Assembly (NCBI RefSeq): GCF_020379485.1
Contig: NC_063452.1
Location: 33,937,608 to 34,001,607 of the forward strand
Direction: 5' to 3'
Length of the DNA stretch: 64,000 bases
DNA from: Brassica napus
Taxonomy: Eukaryota > Streptophyta > Magnoliopsida > Brassicales > Brassicaceae
Shown: positions 37,420 to 51,300 of the stretch, in pieces
How the letters are laid out: each line of letters begins with the position of its first letter
Position numbering within the stretch: position 1 is the stretch's first letter
The notes under the pieces: model-generated
Database searches by the model: none
What the model was told of the DNA's origin: nothing
What the model saw: the letters and a program-made list of their open reading frames with translations, nothing else
Program-made: the position numbers and the translations under genes

Positions 37420-40400
37420 GAGTCGGATGTAAGAAGCTTGATTTGGATACATAAAGTAGTGGACAATCACCAGGAAGTTGAATAAATGTCATAGGAGTTA
37501 GGATGAAGAAGCTATCCCACTTTCAAAGCAAGGGATCCCAGTTTCTGTTTGGGAATATGACAACTTCTTCGTCATTCTAATCAAACCAGGATGAATCGCG
37601 ATGTAAGAAGCTTGATTTGGATACATAAAGTAGTGGACAATCACCAGGAAGTTGAATAAATTTCATAGGAGTTAGGATGAAGAAGCTATCCCACTTTCAA
37701 AGCAAGGGATCCCAGTTTTCCTGTTTGGGAAAATGACAACTTCTTCGTCATTCTAATCAAACCAGGATGAATCGCGATGTAAGAAGCTTGATTTGGATAC
37801 ATAAAGTAGTGGAGACTCACCAGGAAGTTGAATAAATCTCATAGGAGTTAGGATGAAGAAGCTATCCCACTTTCAAAGCAAGGGATCCCAGTTTTCCTGT
37901 TTGGGAAAATGACAACTTCTTCGTCATTCTAATCAAACCAGGATGAATCACGGTGTAAGAAGCTTGATTTGGATACATAAAGTAGTGGAGACTCACCAGG
38001 AAGTTGAATAAATCTCATAGGAGTTAGGATGAAGAAGCTATCCCACTTTCAAAGCAGGGATCCCAGTTTTCCTGTTTGGGAATAAACAACTTCTTCGTCA
38101 TTCTAATCAAACCAGGCTGAATCGCGATGTAAGAAGCTTGATTTGGATACATAAGGTAGTGGACAATCACCAGGAAGTTGAATAAATTTCATAGGAGTTA
38201 GGATGAAGAAGCTATCCCACTTTCAAAGCAAGGGATCCCAGTTTTCCTGTTTGGGAATATGACAACTTCTTCGTCATTCTAATCAAACCAGGATGAATCA
38301 CGGTGTAAGAAGCTTGATTTGGATACATAAAGTAGTGGAGAATCACCAGGAAGTTGAATAAATCTCATAGGAGTTAGGATGAAGAAGCTATCCCACTTTC
38401 AAAGCAAGGGATCCCAATTTTCCTGTTTGGGAATATGACAACTTCTTCGTCATTCTAATCAAACCAGGATGAGTCGGATGTAAGAAGCTTGATTTGGATA
38501 CATAAAGTAGTGGACAATCACCAGGAAGTTGAATAAATTCATAGGAGTTAGGATGAAGAAGCTATCCCACTTTCAAAGCAAGGGATCCCAGTTTTCTGTT
38601 TGGGAATATGACAACTTCTTCGTCATTCTAATCAAACCAGGATGAGTCGCGATGTAAGAAGCTTGATTTGGATACATAAAGTAGTGGACAATCACCAGGA
38701 AGTTGAATAAATTTCATAGGAGTTAGGATGAAGAAGCTATCCCACTTTCAAAGCAAGGGATCCCAGTTTTCCTGTTTGGGAAAATGACAACTTCTTCGTC
38801 ATTCTAATCAAACCAGGATGAATCGCGATGTAAGAAGCTTGATTTGGATACATAAAGTAGTGGAGACTCACCAGGAAGTTGAATAAATCTCATAGGAGTT
38901 AGGATGAAGAAGCTATCCCACTTTCAAAGCAGGGATCCCAGTTTTCCTGTTTGGAAATATGACAACTTCTTCGTCATTCTAATCAAACCAGGATGAATCA
39001 CGATGTAAGAAGCTTGATTTGGATACATAAAGTAGTGGAGAATCACCAGGAAGTTGAATAAATTTCATAGGAGTTAGGATGAAGAAGCTATCCCACTTTC
39101 AAAGCAAGGGATCCCAGTTTTCCTGTTTGGGAAAATGACAACTTCTTCGTCATTCTAATCAAACCAGGATGAATCGCGATGTAAGAAGCTTGATTTGGAT
39201 ACATAAAGTAGTGGAGACTCACCAGGAAGTTGAATAAATCTCATAGGAGTTAGGATGAAGAAGCTATCCCACTTTCAAAGCAAGGGATCCCAGTTTTCCT
39301 GTTTGGGAAAATGACAACTTCTTCGTCATTCTAATCAAACCAGGATGAATCACGATGTAAGAAGCTTGATTTGGATACATAAAGTAGTGGAGACTCACCA
39401 GGAAGTTGAATAAATCTCATAGGAGTTAGGATGAAGAAGCTATCCCACTTTCAAATCAGGTGATCCCAGTTTTCCTGTTTGGAAATATGACAACTTCTTC
39501 GTCATTCTAATCAAACCAGGATGAATCACGGTGTAAGAAGCTTGATTTGGATACATAAAGTAGTGGAGAATCACCAGGAAGTTGAATAAATTTCATAGGA
39601 GTTAGGATGAAGAAGCTATCCCACTTTCAAAGCAAGGGATCCCAGTTTTCCTGTTTGGGAAAATGACAACTTCTTCGTCATTCTAATCAAACCAGGATGA
39701 ATCGCGATGTAAGAAGCTTGATTTGGATACATAAAGTAGTGGAGAATCACCAGGAAGTTGAATAAATTTCATAGGAGTTAGGATGAAGAAGCTATCCCAC
39801 TTTCAAAGCAAGGGATCCCAGTTTTCCTGTTTGGGAATATGACAACTTCTTCGTCATTCTAATCAAACCAGGATGAATCACGGTGTAAGAATTTTGATTT
39901 GGATACATAAAGTAGTGGAGAATCACCAGGAAGTTGAATAAATCTCATAGGAGTTAGGATGAAGAAGCTATCCCACTTTCAAAGCAAGGGATCCCAGTTT
40001 TCCTGTTTGGGAATATGACAACTTCTTCGTCATTCTAATCAAACCAGGATGAGTCGGGATGTAAGAAGCTTGATTTGGATACATAAAGTAGTGGACAATC
40101 ACCAGGAAGTTGAATAAATTTCATAGGAGTTAGGATGAAGAAGCTATCCCACTTTCAAAGCAAGGGATCCCAGTTTTCTTGTTTGGGAATATGACAACTT
40201 CTTCGTCATTCTAATCAAACCAGGATGGGTCGCGATGTAAGAAGCTTGATTTGGATACATAAAGTAGTGGACAATCACCAGGAAGTTGAATAAATTTCAT
40301 AGGAGTTAGGATGAAGAAGCTATCCCACTTTCAAAGCAAGGGATCCCAGTTTTCCTGTTTGGGAAAATGACAACTTCTTCGTCATTCTAATCAAACCAGG

Positions 40401-41106
40401 ATGAATCGCGATGTAAGAAGCTTGATTTGGATACATAAAGTAGTGGAGACTCACCAGGAAGTTGAATAAATCTCATAGGAGTTAGGATGAAGAAGCTATC
40501 CCACTTTCAAAGCAAGGGATCCCAGTTTTCCTGTTTGGGAAAATGACAACTTCTTCGTCATTCTAATCAAACCAGGATGAATCACGGTGTAAGAAGCTTG
40601 ATTTGGATACATAAAGTAGTGGAGACTCACCAGGAAGTTGAATAAATCTCATAGGAGTTAGGATGAAGAAGCTATCCCACTTTCAAAGCAGGGATCCCAG
40701 TTTTCCTGTTTGGGAATATGACAACTTCTTCGTCATTCTAATCAAACCAGGATGGGTCGCGATGTAAGAAGCTTGATTTGGATACATAAGGTAGTGGACA
40801 ATCACCAGGAAGTTGAATAAATTTCATAGGAGTTAGGATGAAGAAGCTATCCCACTTTCAAAGCAAGGGATCCCAGTTTTCCTGTTTGGGAATATGACAA
40901 CTTCTTCGTCATTCTAATCAAACCAGGATGAATCACGGTGTAAGAAGCTTGATTTGGATACATAAAGTAGTGGAGAATCACCAGGAAGTTGAATAAATCT
41001 CATAGGAGTTAGGATGAAGAAGCTATCCCACTTTCAAAGCAAGGGATCCCAGTTTTCCTGTTTGGGAATATGACAACTTCTTCGTCATTCTAATCAAACC
41101 AGGATG
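37420..41106 (+). repeat. 6-monomer higher-order repeat in the right arm
   Basis: GAGTCGG(G)ATG monomers occur at 37420 and 38471 (step 1051) and at 40051 and 41106 (step 1055). Between 40051 and 41106 the monomers can be typed at three variable sites, giving a run of six distinct types that returns to the start type. The monomers after 41106 follow the same order for about three units. The rare ATAAGGTAGTGG variant at 38151 and 40786 is 2635 bp apart (15 monomers). The 9-monomer stretch 38471-40051 breaks the regularity. Confidence 0.65.
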
Positions 41107-42419
41107 AGTCGGGATGTAAGAAGCTTGATTTGGATACATAAAGTAGTGGACAATCACCAGGAAGTTGAATAAATTTCATAGGAGTTAGGATGAAGAAGCT
41201 ATCCCACTTTCAAAGCAAGGGATCCCAGTTTTCTGTTTGGGAATATGACAACTTCTTCGTCATTCTAATCAAACCAGGATGAGTCGCGATGTAAGAAGCT
41301 TGATTTGGATACATAAAGTAGTGGACAATCACCAGGAAGTTGAATAAATTTCATAGGAGTTAGGATGAAGAAGCTATCCCACTTTCAAAGCAAGGGATCC
41401 CAGTTTTCCTGTTTGGGAAAATGACAACTTCTTCGTCATTCTAATCAAACCAGGATGAATCACGATGTAAGAAGCTTGATTTGGATACATAAAGTAGTGG
41501 AGACTCACCAGGAAGTTGAATAAATCTCATAGGAGTTAGGATGAAGAAGCTATCCCACTTTCAAAGCAGGGATCCCAGTTTTCCTGTTTGGAAATATAAC
41601 AATATCTTCGTCATTCTAATCAAACCAGGATAAAGCACGGTGTAAGAATCTTGATTTGAATACATAAAGTAGTGGAGAATCACCAGGAAGTTGAATAAAT
41701 TTCATAGGAGTTAGGATGAAGAAGCTATCCCACTTTCAAAGCAAGGGATCCCAGTTTTCCTGTTTGGGAAAATGACAACTTCTTCGTCATTCTAATCAAA
41801 CCAGGATGAATCGCGATGTAAGAAGCTTGATTTGGATACATAAAGTAGTGGAGAATCACCAGGAAGTTGAATAAATTTCATAGGAGTTAGGATGAAGAAG
41901 CTATCCCACTTTCAAAGCAAGGGATCCCAGTTTTCCTGTTTGGGAAAATGACAACTTCTTCGTCATTCTAATCAAACCAGGATGAATCGCGATGTAAGAA
42001 GCTTGATTTGGATACATAAAGTAGTGGAGAATCACCAGGAAGTTGAATAAATTTCATAGGAGTTAGGATGAAGAAGCTATCCCACTTTCAAAGCAAGGGA
42101 TCCCAGTTTTCCTGTTTGGGAATATGACAACTTCTTCGTCATTCTAATCAAACCAGGATGAGTCGCGATGTAAGAAGCTTGATTTGGATACATAAAGTAG
42201 TGGACAATCACCAGGAAGTTGAATAAATTTCATAGGAGTTAGGATGAAGAAGCTATCCCACTTTCAAAGCAAGGGATCCCTGTTTTTCTGTTTGGGAAAA
42301 TGACAACTTCTTCGTCATTCTAATCAAAACAGGATGAATCGCGATGTAAGAAGCTTGATTTCGATACATTAAGTAGTGAAGAATCAACAGGAAGTTGAAT
42401 AAATCTCATAGGAGTTAGT

Positions 42420-43620
42420 ATGAAGAAGCTATCCCACTTTCAAAGCAAGGGGTCCCAATTTTCATGTTTATATGACAACTTCTTCGTCATTCTAATCAAA
42501 CCAGGATGAGTCGGGATGTAAGAAGCTTTATTTGGATACATAAAGTAGGAGACAATCACCAGGAAGTTGAATAAATTTCATAGGAGTTAGGATGAAGAAG
42601 CTATCCCACTTTCAAAGCAAGGGATCCCAGTTTTCCTGTTTGGGAATATGACAACTTCTTCGTCATTCTAATCAAACCAAGATGAGTCGCGATGTAAGAA
42701 GCTTGATTTGGATACATAAAGTAGTGGACAATCACCAGGAAGTTGAATAAATTTCATAGGAGTTAGGATGAAGAAACTATCCCACTTTCAAAGCAAGGAT
42801 CCCAGTTTTTCTGTTTGGGAATATGACAACTCCTTCGTCATTCTAATCAAACCAAGATGAGTCGCGATGTAAAAAGCTTGATTTGGATACATAAAGTAGT
42901 GGAGAATCACCAGGAAGTTGAATAAATCATAGGAGTTAGGATGAAGAAGCTATCCCACTTTCAAAGCAGGGATCCCAGTTTTCCTGTTTGGGAATATGAC
43001 AACTTCTTCGTCATTCTAATCAAACCATGATGAGTGTCGATGTAAGAAGCTTGATTTGGATACATAAAGTAGTGGAGACTCACCAGAAAGTTGAATAAAT
43101 TTTATAGGAGTTAGGATGAAGAAGCTATCCCACTTTCAAAGCAAAGGGTCCCAATTTTCCTGTTTGGGAATATGACAACTTCTTCGTCATTCTAATCAAA
43201 CCAGGATGAATCGGATGTAAGAAGCTTGATTTGGATACATAAAGTAGTAGACAATCACCAGGAAGTTGAATAAATTTTATAGGAGTTAGGATGAAGAAGC
43301 TATCCCACTTTCAAAGCAAGGGATCCCAGTTTTTCTGTTTGGGAAAATGACAACTTCTTCGTCATTCTAATCAAACCAGGATGAATCGCGATGTAAGAAG
43401 CTTGATTTGGATACATAAAGTAGTGGAGAATCACCAGGAAGTTGAATAAATCTCATAGGAGTTAGGATGAAGAAGCTATCCCACTTTCAAAGCAAGGGAT
43501 CCCATTTTCCTGTTTATATGACAACTTCTTCGTCATTCTAATCAAACCAGGATGAATCGGGATGTAAGAAGCTTGATTTGGATACATAAAGTAGGGACAA
43601 TCACCAGGAAGTTGAATAAA
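42420..43620 (+). repeat. satellite block with shared GTTTATATGACAAC deletion, 6 monomers apart
   Basis: Two monomers share an internal deletion that joins CTGTTT or ATGTTT directly to ATATGACAAC, at 42466 and 43512 (step 1046). Both are followed by GTCGGGATG or ATCGGGATG and then a shortened GTAGG(A)GACAATC. A shared rare deletion at the six-monomer spacing shows a common origin of the two blocks. Confidence 0.65.
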
Positions 43621-45149
43621 TTTCATAGGAGTTAGGATGAAGAAGCTATCCCACTTTCAAAGCAAGGGATCCCAGTTTTCCTGTTTGGGAATATGACAAC
43701 TTCTTTGTCATTCTAATCAAACCAGGATGAGTCGCGATGTAAGAATCTTGATTTGGATACATAAAGTAGTGGACAATCACCAGGAAGTTGAATAAATTCA
43801 TAGGAGTTAGGATGAAGAAGCTATCCCACTTTCAAAGCTAAGGATCCCAGTTTTCCTGTTTGGGAATATGACAACTTCTCCGTCATTATAATCAAACCAG
43901 GATGAATCGCGATGTAAGAAGCTTGTTTTGGATACATAAAGTAGTGGAGATCACCAGGAAGTTGAATAAATCTCATAGGAGTTAGGATGAAGAAGCTATC
44001 CCACTTTCAAAGCAGGGATCCCAGTTTTCCTGTTTGGGAAAATGACAACTTCTTCGTCATTCTAATCAAACCAGGATGAATCGGATGTAAGAAGCTTGAT
44101 TTGGATACATAAAGTAGTGGAGAATCACCAGGAAGTTGAATAAATCTCATAGGAGTTAGGATGAAGAAGCTATCCCACTTTCAAAGCAGGGATCCCAGTT
44201 TTCCTGTTTGGGAATATGACAACTTCTTCGTCATTCTAATCAAACCAGGATGAATCACGGATGTAAGAAGCTTGATTTGGATACATAAAGTAGTGGAGAA
44301 TCACCAGGAAGTTGAATAAATCTCATAGGAGTTAGGATGAAGAAGCTACCTCACTTTCAAAGCAAGGGATCCCAGTTTTCCTGTTTGGGAATATGACAAC
44401 TTCTTCGTCATTCTAATCAAACCAGGATGAGTCGCGATGTAAGAAGCTTGATTTGGATACATAAAGTAGTGGAGAATCACCAGGAAGTTGAATAAATCTC
44501 ATAGGAGTTAGGATGAAGAAGCTATCCCACTTTCAAAGCAGGGATCCCAGTTTTCCTGTTTGGGAATATGACAACTTCTTCGTCATTCTAATCAAACAAG
44601 GATGAATCGCGATGTAAGAAGCTTGATTTGGATACATAAAGTAGTGGAGAATCACCAGGAAGTTGAATAAATCTCATAGGAGTTAGGATGAAGAAGCTAT
44701 CCCACTTTCAAAGCAAGGGATCCCAGTTTTCCTGTTTGGGAATATGACAACTTCTTCGTCATTCTAATCAAACCAGGATGAGTCCGATGTAAGAAGCTTG
44801 ATTTGGATACATAAAGTAGTGGACAGTCACCAGGAAGTTGAATAAATTTCATAGGAGTTAGGATGAAGAAGCTATCCCACTTTCAAAGCAAGGGATCCCA
44901 GTTTTCCTGTTTGGGAATATGACAACTTCTTCGTCATTCTAATCAAACCAGGATGAGTCGCGATGTAAGAAGCTTGATTTGGATACATAAAGTAGTGGAC
45001 AATCACCAGGAAGTTGAATAAATTTCATAGGAGTTAGGATGAAGAAGCTATCCCACTTTCAAAGCAAGGATCCCAGTTTTCCTGTTTGGCAAAATGACAA
45101 CTCCTTCGTCATTCTAATCAAACCAGGATGAATCGCGATGTAAGAAGCT

Positions 45150-45320
45150 TTATTTGGATACATAAAATAGTGGAGACTCAACAGGAAGTTGAATAAACTC
45201 ATAGGAGTTAGGATGAAAAAGCAATCCCACTTTCAAGTCAGGTATTCCGAATTTTCCTGTGTGAGAATATAACGACTTCTTCTTCATTCTATCCCACTTT
45301 CAAAGCAAGGGATCCCAGTT
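45150..45320 (+). repeat. rearranged satellite monomer
   Basis: A monomer of the diverged subfamily (AACAGGAAGTTGAATAAACT, AAAAAGCAATCCC) is joined at about 45290 from TTCTTCATTCT straight into ATCCCACTTTCAAAG, skipping about 115 bp. Its neighbours on both sides are of the common type. It looks like a relic from the array flank carried inside the homogenised arm, or the scar of unequal exchange. Confidence 0.6.
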
Positions 45321-48300
45321 TTCTTGTTTGGGAAAATGACAACTTCTTCGTCATTCTAATCAAACTCAGATGAGTTGCGATGTATGAATATTGATTTGGA
45401 TACATAAAGTAGTGGACAATCACCAGAAAGTTGAATAAATGACATAAGAGTTAGGATGAAGAAGCTATCCCACTTTCAAAGCAAGGGATCCCAGTTTTCC
45501 TGTTTGGGAAAATGACAACTTCTTCGTCATTCTAATCAAACCAGGATGAATCGCGATGTAAGAAGCTTGATTTGGATACATAAAGTAGTGGACAATCACC
45601 AGGAAGTTGAATAAATTTCATAGGAGTTAGGATGAAGAAGCTATCCCACTTTCAAAGCAAGGGATCCCAGTTTTCCTGTTTGGGAATATGACAACTTCTT
45701 CGTCATTCTAATCAAACCAGGATGAATCACGGTGTAAGAAGCTTGATTTGGATACATAAAGTAGTGGAGAATCACCAGGAAGTTGAATAAATCTCATAGG
45801 AGTTAGGATGAAGAAGCTATCCCACTTTCAAAGCAAGGGATCCCAATTTTCCTGTTTGGGAATATGACAACTTCTTCGTCATTCTAATCAAACCAGGATG
45901 AGTCGGGATGTAAGAAGCTTGATTTGGATACATAAAGTAGTGGACAATCACCAGGAAGTTGAATAAATGTCATAGGAGTTAGGATGAAGAAGCTATCCCA
46001 CTTTCAAAGCAAGGGATCCCAGTTTTCTGTTTGGGAATATGACAACTTCTTCGTCATTCTAATCAAACCAGGATGAGTCGCGATGTAAGAAGCTTGATTT
46101 GGATACATAAAGTAGTGGACAATCACCAGGAAGTTGAATAAATTTCATAGGAGTTAGGATGAAGAAGCTATCCCACTTTCAAAGCAAGGGATCCCAGTTT
46201 TCCTGTTTGGGAAAATGACAACTTCTTCGTCATTCTAATCAAACCAGGATGAATCACGATGTAAGAAGCTTGATTTGGATACATAAAGTAGTGGAGAATC
46301 ACCAGGAAGTTGAATAAATCTCATAGGAGTTAGGATGAAGAAGCTATCCCACTTTCAAAGCAAGGGATCCCAATTTTCCTGTTTGGGAAAATGACAACTT
46401 CTTCGTCATTCTAATCAAACCAGGATGAATCACGGTGTAAGAAGCTTGATTTGGATACATAAAGTAGTGGAGAATCACCAGGAAGTTGAATAAATCTCAT
46501 AGGAGTTAGGATGAAGAAGCTATCCCACTTTCAAATCAGGTGATCCCAGTTTTCCTGTTTGGGAATATGACAACTTCTTCGTCATTCTAATCAAACCAGG
46601 ATGAATCACGGTGTAAGAAGCTTGATTTGGATACATAAAGTAGTGGACAATCACCAGGAAGTTGAATAAATGTCATAGGAGTTAGGATGAAGAAGCTATC
46701 CCACTTTCAAAGCAAGGGATCCCAGTTTTCCTGTTTGGGAATATGACAACTTCTTCGTCATTCTAATCAAACCAGGATGAGTCGCGATGTAAGAAGCTTG
46801 ATTTGGATACATAAAGTAGTGGACAATCACCAGGAAGTTGAATAAATTTCATAGGAGTTAGGATGAAGAAGCTATCCCACTTTCAAAGCAAGGGATCCCA
46901 GTTTTCCTGTTTGGGAATATGACAACTTCTTCGTCATTCTAATCAAACCAGGATGAATCACGATGTAAGAAGCTTGATTTGGATACATAAAGTAGTGGAG
47001 AATCACCAGGAAGTTGAATAAATCTCATAGGAGTTAGGATGAAGAAGCTATCCCACTTTCAAAGCAAGGGATCCCAGTTTTCCTGTTTGGGAATATGACA
47101 ACTTCTTCGTCATTCTAATCAAACCAGGATGAGTCGGGATGTAAGAAGCTTGATTTGGATACATAAAGTAGTGGACAATCACCAGGAAGTTGAATAAATC
47201 TCATAGGAGTTAGGATGAAGAAGCTATCCCACTTTCAAAGCAAGGGATCCCAGTTTTCCTGTTTGGGAATATGACAACTTCTTCGTCATTCTAATCAAAC
47301 CAGGATGAGTCGCGATGTAAGAAGCTTGATTTGGATACATAAAGTAGTGGACAATCACCAGGAAGTTGAATAAATTTCATAGGAGTTAGGATGAAGAAGC
47401 TATCCCACTTTCAAAGCAAGGGATCCCAGTTTTCCTGTTTGGGAAAATGACAACTTCTTCGTCATTCTAATCAAACCAGGATGAATCACGATGTAAGAAG
47501 CTTGATTTGGATACATAAAGTAGTGGAGACTCACCAGGAAGTTGAATAAATCTCATAGGAGTTAGGATGAAGAAGCTATCCCACTTTCAAAGCAAGGGAT
47601 CCCAATTTTCCTGTTTGGGAAAATGACAACTTCTTCGTCATTCTAATCAAACCAGGATGAATCACGGTGTAAGAAGCTTGATTTGGATACATAAAGTAGT
47701 GGAGACTCACCAGGAAGTTGAATAAATCTCATAGGAGTTAGGATGAAGAAGCTATCCCACTTTCAAATCAGGTGATCCCAGTTTTCCTGTTTGGGAATAT
47801 GACAACTTCTTCGTCATTCTAATCAAACCAGGATGAATCACGGTGTAAGAAGCTTGATTTGGATACATAAAGTAGTGGAGAATCACCAGGAAGTTGAATA
47901 AATCTCATAGGAGTTAGGATGAAGAAGCTATCCCACTTTCAAAGCAAGGGATCCCAGTTTTCTGTTTGGGAATATGACAACTTCTTCGTCATTCTAATCA
48001 AACCAGGATGAGTCGCGATGTAAGAAGCTTGATTTGGATACATAAAGTAGTGGACAATCACCAGGAAGTTGAATAAATTTCATAGGAGTTAGGATGAAGA
48101 AGCTATCCCACTTTCAAAGCAAGGGATCCCAGTTTTCCTGTTTGGGAATATGACAACTTCTTCGTCATTCTAATCAAACCAGGATGAGTCGCGATGTAAG
48201 AAGCTTGATTTGGATACATAAAGTAGTGGACAATCACCAGGAAGTTGAATAAATTTCATAGGAGTTAGGATGAAGAAGCTATCCCACTTTCAAAGCAAGG

Positions 48301-51300
48301 GATCCCAGTTTTCCTGTTTGGGAATATGACAACTTCTTCGTCATTCTAATCAAACCAGGATGAGTCGCGATGTAAGAATCTTGATTTGGATACATAAAGT
48401 AGTGGAGAATCACCAGGAAGTTGAATAAATCTCATAGGAGTTAGGATGAAGAAGCTATCCCACTTTCAAAGCAGGGATCCCAGTTTTCCTGTTTGGGAAT
48501 ATGACAACTTCTTCGTCATTCTAATCAAACCAGGATGAATCCGGTGTAAGAAGCTTGATTTGGATACATAAAGTAGTGGAGAATCACCAGGAAGTTGAAT
48601 AAATCTCATAGGAGTTAGGATGAAGAAGCTATCCCACTTTCAAAGCAAGGGATCCCAGTTTTCTGTTTGGGAATATGACAACTTCTTCGTCATTCTAATC
48701 AAACCAGGATGAGTCGCGATGTAAGAAGCTTGATTTGGATACATAAAGTAGTGGACAATCACCAGGAAGTTGAATAAATTTCATAGGAGTTAGGATGAAG
48801 AAGCTATCCCACTTTCAAAGCAAGGGATCCCAGTTTTCCTGTTTGGGAAAATGACAACTTCTTCGTCATTCTAATCAAACCAGGATGAATCGCGATGTAA
48901 GAAGCTTGATTTGGATACATAAAGTAGTGGACAATCACCAGGAAGTTGAATAAATTTCATAGGAGTTAGGATGAAGAAGCTATCCCACTTTCAAAGCAAG
49001 GGATCCCAGTTTTCCTGTTTGGGAAAATGACAACTTCTTCGTCATTCTAATCAAACCAGGATGAGTCGCGATGTAAGAAGCTTGATTTGGATACATAAAG
49101 TAGTGGACAATCACCAGGAAGTTGAATAAATTTCATAGGAGTTAGGATGAAGAAGCTATCCCACTTTCAAAGCAAGGGATCCCAGTTTTCCTGTTTGGGA
49201 ATATGACAACTTCTTCGTCATTCTAATCAAACCAGGATGAATCACGGTGTAAGAAGCTTGATTTGGATACATAATGTAGTGGAGAATCACCAGGAAGTTG
49301 AATAAATCTCATAGGAGTTAGGATGAAGAAGCTATCCCACTTTCAAAGCAAGGGATCCCAGTTTTCCTGTTTGGGAATATGACAACTTCTTCGTCATTCT
49401 AATCAAACCAGGATGAGTCGGGATGTAAGAAGCTTGATTTGGATACATAAAGTAGTGGACAATCACCAGGAAGTTGAATAAATCTCATAGGAGTTAGGAT
49501 GAAGAAGCTATCCCACTTTCAAAGCAAGGGATCCCAGTTTTCCTGTTTGGGAATATGACAACTTCTTCGTCATTCTAATCAAACCAGGATGGGTCGCGAT
49601 GTAAGAAGCTTGATTTGGATACATAAGGTAGTGGACAATCACCAGGAAGTTGAATAAATTTCATAGGAGTTAGGATGAAGAAGCTATCCCACTTTCAAAG
49701 CAAGGGATCCCAGTTTTCCTGTTTGGGAAAATGACAACTTCTTCGTCATTCTAATCAAACCAGGATGAATCACGATGTAAGAAGCTTGATTTGGATACAT
49801 AAAGTAGTGGAGAATCACCAGGAAGTTGAATAAATCTCATAGGAGTTAGGATGAAGAAGCTATCCCACTTTCAAGGCAAGGGATCCAATTTTCCTGTTTG
49901 GGAAAATGACAACTTCTTCGTCATTCTAATCAAACCAGGATGAATCACGTGTAAGAAGCTTGATTTGGATACATAAAGTAGTGGAGATCACCAGGAAGTT
50001 GAATAAATCTCATAGGAGTTAGGATGAAGAAGCTATCCCACTTTCAAAGCAGGGATCCCAGTTTTCCTGTTTGGGAATATGACAACTTCTTCGTCATTCT
50101 AATCAAACCAGGGTGAATCACGGTGTAAGAAGCTTGATTTGGATACATAAAGTAGTGGACAATCACCAGGAAGTTGAATAAATGTCATAGGAGTTAGGAT
50201 GAAGAAGCTATCCCACTTTCAAAGCAAGGGATCCCAGTTTTCCTGTTTGGGAATATGACAACTTCTTCGTCATTCTAATCAAACCAGGATGAGTCGCGAT
50301 GTAAGAAGCTTGATTTGGATACATAAAGTAGTGGACAATCACCAGGAAGTTGAATAAATTTCATAGGAGTTAGGATGAAGAAGCTATCCCACTTTCAAAG
50401 CAAGGGATCCCAGTTTTTGTTTGGGAAAATGACAACTTCTTCGTCATTCTAATCAAACCAGGATGAATCGCGATGTAAGAAGCTTGATTTGGATACATAA
50501 AGTAGTGGAGACTCACCAGGAAGTTGAATAAATTTCATAGGAGTTAGGATGAAGAAGCTATCCCACTTTCAAAGCAAGGGATCCCAGTTTTCCTGTTTGG
50601 GAATATGACAACTTCTTCGTCATTCTAATCAAACCAGGATGAGTCGCGATGTAAGAATCTTGATTTGGATACATAAAGTAGTGGAGAATCACCAGGAAGT
50701 TGAATAAATCTCATAGGAGTTAGGATGAAAAGCTATCCCACTTTCAAAAGGGATCCCAGTTTTCCTGTTTGGGAATTTGACAACTTCTTCGTCATTCTAA
50801 TCAAACCAGGATGAATCACGGTGTAAGAAGCTTGATTTGGATACATAATGTAGTGGAGAATCACCAGGAAGTTGAATAAATCTCATAGGAGTTAGGATGA
50901 AGAAGCCATCCCACTTTTAAAGAAAGGGATCCCAGTTTTCTTGTTTGGGAATATGACAACTTCTTCGTCATTCTAATCAAACCAAGATGAGTCGCGATGT
51001 AAGAAGCTTGATTTGGATACATAAAGTAGTGGACAATCACCAGGAAGTTGAATAAATTTCATAGGAGTTAGGATGAAGAAGCTATCCCACTTTCAAAGCA
51101 AGGGATCCCAGTTTTCATGTTTGGGAAAATGACAACTTCTTCGTCATTCTAATCAAACCAGGATGAGTCGGGATGTAAGAAGATTGATTTGGATACAAAA
51201 GTAGTGGACAATCACCAGGAAGTTGAATAAATGTCAGAGGAGTTAGGATGAAGAAGCTATCCCACTTTCAAAGCAAGGGATCCCAGTTTTCCTGTTTGGG

